Both the position numbers and the translations under genes were made by a program. The notes under the pieces were generated by a model. It saw nothing but the letters and a program-made list of their open reading frames with translations. It was not told the DNA's origin and did not search any database. This document shows, piece after piece, positions 36,343 through 43,921 of a DNA stretch of 64,000 nucleotides (its first letter is position 1; each line of letters begins with the position of its first letter). Origin of the DNA: Brevibacterium aurantiacum (GTDB lineage Bacteria > Actinomycetota > Actinomycetes > Actinomycetales > Brevibacteriaceae); the NCBI RefSeq assembly GCF_007558825.1, contig NZ_VLTK01000003.1:1-64000 (forward strand), read 5' to 3'.

Positions 36343-36858
36343 ATGAGTGAAGCCACCGCAGACCTCCAGCCGCTCGTCATTGCCGCAATCAATGCCACCG
36401 GCCCCCGCAAAGTCGAAGAAGTCGAAGACGGCGATGAGGTCACACTCGTCGAAGAGACCGAAGAGAACTGGGTCGGTCGGGTCGGCGAGAACGCCCGACT
36501 CATCTACTCACTGATCAATGACGACCAATCACCCGTGGTCAAGGCAGTAGGTCGCCTGTCTGAGGCAGTGAAATATGTGGCCAATGTTGTCGAGGTCAAG
36601 AAGGAGAAGTCGTCGAACCGAGCAATTGTGACCCTAGAGACGAAACCGTCGAAGAAGAACCCCGAAGGCTCAGAGACAGTGCGCACCGACAGGTTCGATG
36701 ACGGCGGACGCCCCATGGCCTCGAAGGCCCGATCGCTCGTTGGCCGCCGTGTGCTGGTGTTCAAATACATGGAATCTGCCACTGACGGCTCTGGCCGCGA
36801 TTTCCGCATTCTCGTCGACATCAAAGATCTCGGTGAGGCACGAGAGTTCGACGAGTAG
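36343..36858 (+). CDS. Hypothetical acidic protein, 171 aa
   Basis: The ATG follows GAAGGAA. The N-terminal third is acidic (VEEVEDGDEVTLVEETEE) and the C-terminal half is basic and beta-rich (SKARSLVGRRVLVFKYMES), ending in RDFRILVDIKDLG. It could be a single-strand DNA-binding or accessory protein for the preceding nuclease in the same operon, but I recognise no family. A strong terminator follows. Confidence 0.65.
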   Translation: MSEATADLQPLVIAAINATGPRKVEEVEDGDEVTLVEETEENWVGRVGENARLIYSLINDDQSPVVKAVGRLSEAVKYVANVVEVKKEKSSNRAIVTLETKPSKKNPEGSETVRTDRFDDGGRPMASKARSLVGRRVLVFKYMESATDGSGRDFRILVDIKDLGEAREFDE

Positions 36859-36874
36859 GCCGCCAACGCCGATC

Positions 36875-36918
36875 AAAGACCGCCGATTCGTCCACTGTGC
36901 GACTCATCGGCGGTCTTT
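36875..36918 (+). terminator. Terminator with promoter P6 nested in it
   Basis: AAAGACCGCCGAT (36875-36887) pairs perfectly over 13 bp with ATCGGCGGTCTTT (36906-36918). The 18-base loop contains the P6 -35 box and the 3' arm forms the P6 spacer. Confidence 0.8.
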
Positions 36919-36927
36919 GCGCATAGA
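36900..36927 (+). promoter_or_regulatory. Element promoter P6 (CGACTC-N16-CATAGA)
   Basis: CGACTC 36900-36905 in the terminator loop and CATAGA 36922-36927. The transcript starts after the hairpin and has a short leader to GTG 36975. It drives the operon 36975-42481. Confidence 0.7.
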
Positions 36928-36974
36928 TACAAGTAGCAGCGCATTTGGCGCCCAACAACGAAGAGGAGACCGCA

Positions 36975-37601
36975 GTGACTGACACCGCGTGGATGGCAGA
37001 CGAGACCACCAATGCTGACGAAAGCGTCGAAGACGTTGAAACCGACATGACCGACACCGAAGACAACGTCGAAGAGGCAGTGGCCGAGCCCGAGCACTTA
37101 GATGACGAGGCACTTGACCTCGGTGCGAGCGACGAGGACGCGGATTCTGGCAAGTCCAAGGCACGGACTCAGGCGCAGTCGAAGGGCCGCGACAAGACCC
37201 TCATTCGCCGTACCGTGCGCAAGATGCTCGACGTCCAGGGCGCTGAAGACGATGTGCGCCACGTCGCGGCCTCACTGCTGAGCAAAGACGAGGCTGATGT
37301 TGAAGGTTTGGTCGTGACGATTCTGACGGGTGACTCGCGCAAGACCAATCAGCCGATGTCTGACCTCGAAGACCTGATGGAGGCCGACGCCATTGAGATG
37401 TCTGCCAACGCCACCGCGTTGGGCAAAGACCGTCTCAAGGCTCTGTGGTCGCTGCTGGGTGATCTCGGCAAGGCTGAAGGTTCTCTGCCTGCCGGCATCG
37501 CTCCCGCGGCCATCCAGATCGCAAAGATCATCTCCAAGGACGTCTCCGACGACGATATGCTCACGCTCACTGCCGTCGCAGACCTCATGAAGAAGGCCTA
37601 A
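36975..37601 (+). CDS. Hypothetical acidic protein, 208 aa
   Basis: GTG 36975 follows GAGGAG. The first 80 residues are extremely acidic and probably disordered (TNADESVEDVETDMTDTED); the C-terminal 120 residues are helical with a basic patch (RDKTLIRRTVRKMLDVQ) and end in AAIQIAKIISKDVSDDDML. It is the first gene of the operon that includes the TcpC-like and VirB4-like proteins, 6 bases before the zinc-finger gene. Function unknown; perhaps a regulator or channel accessory protein. Confidence 0.65.
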   Translation: MTDTAWMADETTNADESVEDVETDMTDTEDNVEEAVAEPEHLDDEALDLGASDEDADSGKSKARTQAQSKGRDKTLIRRTVRKMLDVQGAEDDVRHVAASLLSKDEADVEGLVVTILTGDSRKTNQPMSDLEDLMEADAIEMSANATALGKDRLKALWSLLGDLGKAEGSLPAGIAPAAIQIAKIISKDVSDDDMLTLTAVADLMKKA

Positions 37602-37607
37602 GAGCTC

Positions 37608-37907
37608 ATGTCGAGGTGTCACAGTTGGCGGCCGCTGGAAGTCGTACCGGAACAGCACGCCCACCATCTGCCTGGTGAATGCCGCAAATGTTGGAAGCCC
37701 TGTTTTCGCAAATCCGATGACGGTTCCGCCTACTGTGACACCTGCCTTGAGCGCCTGACCCAACACCCGTTCGGACTCGTGCGCACCGCCCTGGCTGCTG
37801 ACGCCGCTACCCCCGACGACACTCTCGATTTCCTGATGACCGACCACGACCCCGGCGTCGCCAAAGCCGCCGAACGCACCTACATGCGACGGATGCAAGG
37901 ACTCTAA
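37608..37907 (+). CDS. Zinc-finger-like protein with HEAT-like tail, 99 aa
   Basis: Two Cys pairs (CRKC and CDTC, 17 residues apart) form a zinc-finger-like module. The C-terminal half (GLVRTALAADAATPDDTLDF... DHDPGVAKAAERTY) resembles a HEAT/leucine-repeat-variant helix pair. The gene is squeezed between the acidic protein and the TcpC-like gene with gaps of 6 and 3 bases. Likely a protein-protein or nucleic-acid-binding adaptor. Confidence 0.65.
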   Translation: MSRCHSWRPLEVVPEQHAHHLPGECRKCWKPCFRKSDDGSAYCDTCLERLTQHPFGLVRTALAADAATPDDTLDFLMTDHDPGVAKAAERTYMRRMQGL

Positions 37908-37910
37908 GAT

Positions 37911-39053
37911 ATGGGACTTTTCAAGAAGAAGGACGATCACGATCCGTTCCTCGACATGGCCGAGGAAGCCGCAAGCCTGCCCCGAGGCGATGAAGACCTC
38001 GTCCAACAGTCCAAGAAGTACCGCCGACTGCGTGTAGCGGCGCAATACTCGCCAGTTGCAGCGATCGTCGCCGCTTGTGCGGCCTTCGGCAGCCTGGCAC
38101 TCATCCCCGAACAGCCGGACCCTATTGAGCCGACATTGACTACTGAGGGCAAAGCCGTCGCCGTCTCCGAAGTCCAAAGCTGGCTGGCTGAGAAACCCTC
38201 ACCTCTGCCGCAAGGCAAATTCTTAGGCTGGGACGGTTACACCGACGTTCCGTTCCCCGAAGTCAGCGACGAAGAGAAGAACAAATCCAGCTATGAGCCG
38301 CCGACCTACAGCGTTGAACGCCACCACTTCAGCGTCGAAGGTCCAGACAACGCCCTGTACCGGGTCGACGTGCAGGTTGCCGTCGACGAATCAACAGGTC
38401 CGCACATCATCGGCGACCCTTCCCTCATGCCGCGGCCGATCACTGAAACCGATTTTCAACCCGACTCTCCGTGGCCGGGGATGACTGACTCGGGCAATGT
38501 CCCCGACTCGGTCAACACGGCAATCGTGTCCTGGCAGAAAGCGTTCGTCTCCGGAAACAGTGACGAGCTGCGCCAGATCGTCGGAGATCAGAACGAATCT
38601 CACGTGTACTTGCCGCTGGCAGGTGTGGAGTCCGCTGAAGCCGAAGTCACCAATTCGGCGTTCTTTACCGAAAACGAAGACGGAGATGACGTCCCTGGAC
38701 CCACGATGCTGGCTCGAGTCGAGATCACACCGACATGGGCCAGCACCGGCGCAAGTGCCACAGACCAGACCGCTCAGATGCCTGTACTGACTTATGACCT
38801 GCTCATCACCGACGCTCAATCGGGTTCACCGAAAGTCGTCGCCTGGGGCGGTCCCGGAGAGGGGCAGGAATTGAAGAAGTATGGCAATGCTGTCACCGGA
38901 ATGAACGACCAGATTGTCCGCGGAGATGACGCCAATGGATCCGACGACACGACCGGTGAAGATTCGTCCGGTGACCAGCCCGGCGATGACGTAGCACCAC
39001 TGCCAGACGGTGAGGACTCTGCCTCCGATGCCGACGCTGACGGCAATCAGTAA
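37911..39053 (+). CDS. TcpC/VirB8-like conjugation channel protein, 380 aa
   Basis: Layout matches TcpC-family proteins of Gram-positive conjugative elements: cytoplasmic N-terminus (about 1-45, basic), one TM helix (about 45-65, VAAIVAACAAFGSLALI), then two NTF2-like extracellular domains, the second starting NTAIVSWQKAFVSGNSDELRQIVG, a hallmark of the family. The C-terminal 45 residues are acidic and disordered. It probably forms the membrane-spanning VirB8-like core of the transfer channel. It lies directly upstream of the VirB4-like ATPase, as in Tn916 and pCW3-type modules. Confidence 0.7.
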   Translation: MGLFKKKDDHDPFLDMAEEAASLPRGDEDLVQQSKKYRRLRVAAQYSPVAAIVAACAAFGSLALIPEQPDPIEPTLTTEGKAVAVSEVQSWLAEKPSPLPQGKFLGWDGYTDVPFPEVSDEEKNKSSYEPPTYSVERHHFSVEGPDNALYRVDVQVAVDESTGPHIIGDPSLMPRPITETDFQPDSPWPGMTDSGNVPDSVNTAIVSWQKAFVSGNSDELRQIVGDQNESHVYLPLAGVESAEAEVTNSAFFTENEDGDDVPGPTMLARVEITPTWASTGASATDQTAQMPVLTYDLLITDAQSGSPKVVAWGGPGEGQELKKYGNAVTGMNDQIVRGDDANGSDDTTGEDSSGDQPGDDVAPLPDGEDSASDADADGNQ

Positions 39054-39079
39054 CTAGACGCGACAACGAGGAGAGACTC

Positions 39080-42000
39080 ATGGCGAAGAAGAAGATGAAT
39101 GCCCTGGAAGTTGCCCAGTCACCGCTGTGGCCGACTGCAATCAAGTCCCGATACAGGGACGGGCGCATTCGCACGATCAATGACGGCGTGTGGTTGGTGC
39201 GCAAAATCCCCCTCATGCCCATGACGGATGCGAAGTCCGATGAAGAGCGCTACGCCGCGGGTGTGCCGATCATGAATGCCACGCAGGAGCTCGCTCACAT
39301 CACTGCGACGTTTGGCAAGAATCGGGCACTGAACAAGTCCGGATACCGTGTCGTGAAGTTCCTGTCGATCAACACTCCAGTCCTCTACCGAGCACCGAAA
39401 GATCACCCCATTCGGTCAAAGCTCAACGAGTGGTTCGGTGACAAGGTTGTGCGCGAGAAGATCTGCGTCATGGCCGTGAAGCTCGTTGACTCGCTGGGCG
39501 CAGGCCGCGACATCAAGGGTGCTATGGATTCGGCGTGGCAATCCTTTGTCACAGGTGGCATCCCTCTCGAAGACTTCGACCGAGATGCAGCCACCGTCTC
39601 CAACGCCCTTCACCGAGCAGGTTTGGTCGCTCCAGACGAAGGCGAAATGCGCATCCTCGATGCCTGGTGGAATCACGGATCCCATTCAGATACCCCGTTC
39701 ATGCCTCACTCTGACCACCTGCATGTCTTCTCCGACACCGATTCGATGGCTATTGCCGATCGTGCCGGCCTTGACGACTGCTCGAAGTGGCCAAGAATGC
39801 AAGGACAGTTTTCCGTCAGCTTCGCGGCTGTTTCATCAGTCGACATCGAACCGACGGACAAGTTCACCGCAATCAGTCCAGAAGCCTCATGGGCCTCCCA
39901 GCTGACTCAGTCCGGTGCCCTGGTGGTCTCGATTTCAGGCCGGATCGAACCGGCGAAACAGACGCGGTCTGAACTGCGTCGCAACCGCAAGAAGTACGTG
40001 GAGGACATCAAGGAACGCCAGGAACAAGGCGCGATGAGCCAGGCTGATGAGGAAGAGCACCATGGGATGCTCCAATCGATGGAAGGCGCCTATGCCGGAC
40101 GCGGGGCACCGGCGACAATCGTCGATTGCTCAATCGTGGTCGGGTTCTCGGGCAAAAAGGACTTCTCGCTCATGGGCAACGATTCCATCGTCGAGCTCAA
40201 TCCGATGATTAATCGCCAACCGCAGGCCATGGCTGAGACTTGGTTGGGCTCGTCAGTGCGTGCCAACCCTTACGCTCAAGAGCTGCCGATGACGACCATC
40301 GCCGCCTCGGGAATCAACGACCTCTCGCGCGTCGGCGACAAGTCAGGTGCCAGCGTGGGACTGACCGAACGTGACTCGCGCATGGCCTATCTTTCGCCCA
40401 CCGCGGCGTCGAATAAGGACGGACTTCCCGTGGCGCTCGTGCCGGGCGCGACTGGCTCAGGAAAAAGTTTGCTGCTTCTGTGGTTGGCTCACCAGTTCTC
40501 TTTGATGAAGCGTCCCAACATCATCATCGACCCCAAAGCCCTTGGAGTGAACACTCCGATTGTCACACCTTCCGGGTGCAAGACGATTGCAGAACTCCAG
40601 CCCGGCGACGAGATCATCGACTCCACCGGCAATGTTCACCAGGTGACTTCGAAGTCAAAGATCTTCACCGAAGACGAAACCACCGTCTACCGTGTCCACA
40701 CAGGCGATGGACAGTCCACCATCGCCGACGGTGCGCACCGGTGGATCATCGTTGACGGCGGCAACCGTCGAGTCATGACCACATCGCAGATCCTGACTGA
40801 ATATGGGGAGCATCCCTTCGCCACTGGTGACATCTGCCTGCCGATGCCCGAACCGCTCATTGGCCGCGAGACTGACCTGCCCGTCGAACCGAAGACTCTC
40901 GGCTCCTGGATCGCCGGAGATGATGTCGGTGACGCCGTCTCTGCCGTTTGGCCAGAAATGGCAACACGCAGTCCTGAATCACGCATGATTCCGGCTGCTT
41001 ACCACCGCTCCAGCATTGCCCAACGTCAGAGTCTCATCGCACCAATCCTCGCGCGGCTGGGTACAGTCGCCGGCAGTGGTCGAGTCACCATTGATATGAC
41101 GGCCAGCGTGGCCAAAGACGATCTCGTCGACTTCATTCGCACCTTCGGATACCGCGTCTTCACCACCGACGAGGCGATCACATTCGTCGCCGATAGAACA
41201 CTGAACGTGCTCACCGACGACGGCTCGGTGCTTGCCGAGTCTGTCCCAGACTCCGAGCGCGCGATGCCAGTGGTCTCGATCTCCGAAGTCGACTACGAAC
41301 CAGTCCAATGCATCTCCGTTGATTCTCCCGACCACTCGTATCTCACAGGCGGCTTCCTCGTCACCCACAACACAGGTTCAGACCATTCGCAGGCGGTACT
41401 GGCCTCCGGTGGTCAGATTGCAAGCTTGGATGACATATCCAAGTCCGACGGAGTCTTTGACCCGATCCGGTTCATGATGAAGCAGAACACCGACAAGGGT
41501 GAGGCTGGTTCCGTCCAATCAGCTGCCGATCTTGCCGCTTCAGCGATCTTGCAGATCAACCCTTTCGGCCGCGATGCCGATGATTACGAGGTTCTCCTCA
41601 ACAGGGGCCTGCTGTTCGGCGTCGACAATGGCGCCCAATGTACGGGGCAGGCGCTGAGTTTCGTCGAAGCTAATCTGGGCGAACTCGCTCACACCGATCG
41701 AGACCGTGAGGACTTCATCCAAATTATCTCCCGTATCCGTCAGGCGACGCACTCCCCGGCAATCCGGTCGGTCATCGGGATGGACCCAACTACAGCGCCG
41801 CTGGGTGTTGCTGAGGGAACGACATTGATCAAAGTCGGAGAATCCCACCTCGATCTACCGCAGCCAGGTCATGACCCGCAGAGTATGCAGCAGCGTGCGG
41901 CGATGGCGTTGGTGCGCATGATGGTCTACGGATCGGCCATGGCCCTGACGGGACGCGGGGGAGTCCTTCACCTTGATGAGGCGTGGACGTTCCTGCAATC

Positions 42001-42481
42001 GTCAGCCTCGGAGGTCGAGCGACTGGGTCGCCTGGCTCGAAGCCAGGAAGTCCTGCCCATCTTGTACTCCCAGAGAGTCAAAGATGCCGTCGATGCAGGT
42101 CTGAGTGGTTACATCTCGCGCGGCCTCATCATGCATATCAAGGATGAGACCGAGGCGCGACTGGCCTGCCAGTTGTTCAATCTCGAGCCCACTGAGGAGA
42201 GGATCGGGCGTATCACAGCTGAGGATCACATCAGCAATGGCGGTCAGCTCATCCCGAACTTCAATTCGCTCAAAGCTCTGCGTGAGGGAGGCGAAGATGA
42301 AGCGGGAGAAGTCATTCGCGGTGCAGTGGCCCTCTACGCCGACCTGTCGGGTGAACGTGCAGTGCCGACGGAGATCAACATTCCTTCCGAGTTCTTCGAG
42401 CTGATCTCGACTAATCCACTCGATATTGCACGCCGCAACGAACGACTTCATCAGCGTGACGCGTCCAAGATGGCCGTCTGA
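39080..42481 (+). CDS. VirB4-like conjugation ATPase carrying a class 3 intein, 1133 aa precursor
   Basis: A VirB4/TraE/ConE-type ATPase: N-terminal dimerisation-type domain (1-440), Walker A GATGSGKS (about 456-463), IIIDPK soon after, and Walker B VLHLDEAWTF (about 961). An intein occupies residues 487-764, between IIIDPK and TGSDHSQAV; after splicing the host protein would be 855 aa. VirB4 proteins energise assembly and DNA transport of type IV secretion systems at the inner membrane. The ATG follows GAGGAG. It is last in the P6 operon after the TcpC-like gene. Confidence 0.82.
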   Translation: MAKKKMNALEVAQSPLWPTAIKSRYRDGRIRTINDGVWLVRKIPLMPMTDAKSDEERYAAGVPIMNATQELAHITATFGKNRALNKSGYRVVKFLSINTPVLYRAPKDHPIRSKLNEWFGDKVVREKICVMAVKLVDSLGAGRDIKGAMDSAWQSFVTGGIPLEDFDRDAATVSNALHRAGLVAPDEGEMRILDAWWNHGSHSDTPFMPHSDHLHVFSDTDSMAIADRAGLDDCSKWPRMQGQFSVSFAAVSSVDIEPTDKFTAISPEASWASQLTQSGALVVSISGRIEPAKQTRSELRRNRKKYVEDIKERQEQGAMSQADEEEHHGMLQSMEGAYAGRGAPATIVDCSIVVGFSGKKDFSLMGNDSIVELNPMINRQPQAMAETWLGSSVRANPYAQELPMTTIAASGINDLSRVGDKSGASVGLTERDSRMAYLSPTAASNKDGLPVALVPGATGSGKSLLLLWLAHQFSLMKRPNIIIDPKALGVNTPIVTPSGCKTIAELQPGDEIIDSTGNVHQVTSKSKIFTEDETTVYRVHTGDGQSTIADGAHRWIIVDGGNRRVMTTSQILTEYGEHPFATGDICLPMPEPLIGRETDLPVEPKTLGSWIAGDDVGDAVSAVWPEMATRSPESRMIPAAYHRSSIAQRQSLIAPILARLGTVAGSGRVTIDMTASVAKDDLVDFIRTFGYRVFTTDEAITFVADRTLNVLTDDGSVLAESVPDSERAMPVVSISEVDYEPVQCISVDSPDHSYLTGGFLVTHNTGSDHSQAVLASGGQIASLDDISKSDGVFDPIRFMMKQNTDKGEAGSVQSAADLAASAILQINPFGRDADDYEVLLNRGLLFGVDNGAQCTGQALSFVEANLGELAHTDRDREDFIQIISRIRQATHSPAIRSVIGMDPTTAPLGVAEGTTLIKVGESHLDLPQPGHDPQSMQQRAAMALVRMMVYGSAMALTGRGGVLHLDEAWTFLQSSASEVERLGRLARSQEVLPILYSQRVKDAVDAGLSGYISRGLIMHIKDETEARLACQLFNLEPTEERIGRITAEDHISNGGQLIPNFNSLKALREGGEDEAGEVIRGAVALYADLSGERAVPTEINIPSEFFELISTNPLDIARRNERLHQRDASKMAV
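40538..41371 (+). other. Class 3 intein in the VirB4-like ATPase (278 aa)
   Basis: It starts at Ala487 (ALGVNTPIVTPSG, then AELQPGDEI) and ends FLVTHN before Thr765. The non-contiguous Trp-Cys-Thr triad of class 3 inteins is present: Trp in block B (DGAHRWIIV), Cys in block F (PVQCISVD) and Thr just before the penultimate His. A degenerate LAGLIDADG domain remains (RQSLIAPILARLGTVAG), lacking the catalytic acidic residue. Confidence 0.88.
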
Positions 42482-42624
42482 GGCCCGATCCGGTCACCTG
42501 CAACACGGGCGAAGTGCGAGTGGCCGGATCGGAGGCAGCATGGTGTTACAGGCCGTTGACCTTGGAGTATATGAGAATTTCCGGGCCTGAGTAGCCACGA
42601 CTGTCAGCGAACTCTATAGAGAGT

Positions 42625-43887
42625 ATGACGACACAGACAGCTACGCAGCCTCTCGGACGAAAGCTCAGCCGCGCTCAGGCCGATGCGGAAATCGCCGCAA
42701 TTGGCCAGGCCGTACTTTCGGGCGACCTGCCCGAAGACGCCGGTCGCCGGCAGGTTGCTGAGATCTTCTTAAGCTCCGACGTCGGTGCACAGATCAGCTA
42801 TCACTTCCGTGCCCGGTCGACCCAAGACATGGTGGACCTCGCCGATTCGGGTCGAGACCTGGTCCTCGACAAGCTGCTCAACGATGCTGTTTTCTACGAC
42901 TTCAACAAGGCCGACGGGCGCAAGTTCTCCAGCTGGGTCTTTGGCATGATGCTCTCTGCCAAGCCCGCGTTGGAGAAGAAGCACCGCATCGTCCAAGACC
43001 GCTACTGCCCTGTCGAATCTGTCGGTGAGTACTTCGCGGACAACCAGGAGCCGGAGCCGATGTTCACCTCCACGCCCAAAGTGGAGACCGAAGCACTGAA
43101 GAGCCTCGAACCCGAAGCCGATGTCTTCGAAGAGTTCGCCGACCAGAGCGAACGCTTCCTCAAGCGCTACCGGTCTCGCGAAGAGCGCATCTACGTCTGC
43201 GCCCAGTTTCTTCATCGCAAACTCCACCTCCCACCGCTTGTGAGGCCCACTGACGCCGCGGAAAGACTGTCCATTCTGGCTCGCCTGAGGGAGGAGCCGA
43301 AGCTGGCACACCGGTCACTACTGGCCTTCTATGACCTCATTCAGGGCCGCGAGATCCCCAGTGACATCGGCGACGACCTATTGGCACTGTGGGATGACCT
43401 GAGCTTTACTGACGTAAAACGTCTGCTCACGTCAGCCGGGGCCAAACATATCGCCGTCGTCGCCGAGGCGGCCGTCATGCAGTTGCTCATCCCAGCCAAG
43501 ACGGCTGTGAAGGCGATGCAGTCAAATCTGAAGAACATGGTCACCTCCAACGACTCGACGCAGTGGAAGAAGCTGTCGAAGGACCTCTTCGACTCGTTCC
43601 TTGCCAGGGAGTGCGAACCCGCGTCCAGGCATTCGCCGTTGTGGAACTCGATCAACGGGGACGAGGACATCCATGCGAAACGCCAGATTCTGGCGGGAGA
43701 GTTCAACACGCTGTGCCAGCAGGTCATCGACTTCTCCGGGCAGCCGCTGGGCGAGACGGTCGAGGAAATCACCGGCGTGTTCATCGACATCTGGGAGGAG
43801 GCCTATCACCGTGACAACCTCTCGAAAACCTTCGCCGAAGTCATCGGAGAAGGCGAGGGTCCGACTGAGACGCAACTTTGCGCATAG
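42625..43887 (+). CDS. Sigma-region-2-like hypothetical protein, 420 aa
   Basis: Residues about 75-130 (LADSGRDLVLDKLLNDAVF, YDFNKADGRKFSSWVFGMML and EKKHRIVQDRY) resemble sigma-70 region 2, with an acidic helix, an F-xxxx-GRKFSSWV core and a basic helix. The rest is helical with no recognised fold. No ribosome-binding site precedes ATG 42625; CTATAGAGAGT lies directly upstream, so the message may be leaderless from a related but weaker promoter. It could be a second transcription factor or merely a helical transfer protein. Its TAG stop lies in the CATAGA of P7. Confidence 0.6.
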   Translation: MTTQTATQPLGRKLSRAQADAEIAAIGQAVLSGDLPEDAGRRQVAEIFLSSDVGAQISYHFRARSTQDMVDLADSGRDLVLDKLLNDAVFYDFNKADGRKFSSWVFGMMLSAKPALEKKHRIVQDRYCPVESVGEYFADNQEPEPMFTSTPKVETEALKSLEPEADVFEEFADQSERFLKRYRSREERIYVCAQFLHRKLHLPPLVRPTDAAERLSILARLREEPKLAHRSLLAFYDLIQGREIPSDIGDDLLALWDDLSFTDVKRLLTSAGAKHIAVVAEAAVMQLLIPAKTAVKAMQSNLKNMVTSNDSTQWKKLSKDLFDSFLARECEPASRHSPLWNSINGDEDIHAKRQILAGEFNTLCQQVIDFSGQPLGETVEEITGVFIDIWEEAYHRDNLSKTFAEVIGEGEGPTETQLCA

Positions 43888-43888
43888 A
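43862..43888 (+). promoter_or_regulatory. Element promoter P7 (CGACTG-N15-CATAGA)
   Basis: CGACTG 43862-43867 and CATAGA 43883-43888. The upstream gene's stop TAG (43885-43887) lies within the -10 box. It drives 43922-48018. Confidence 0.65.
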
Positions 43889-43921
43889 TAGATAAAGAGA
43901 CACCACGATGAAGGCAGGCTT

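Noticed and set aside
42598..42624. Possible eleventh element promoter before the 420-aa gene
   Set aside because: CTATAGA is present, but the only CGAC (42598) is 12-13 bases upstream, far too close; listed only as a remark, not as a promoter.
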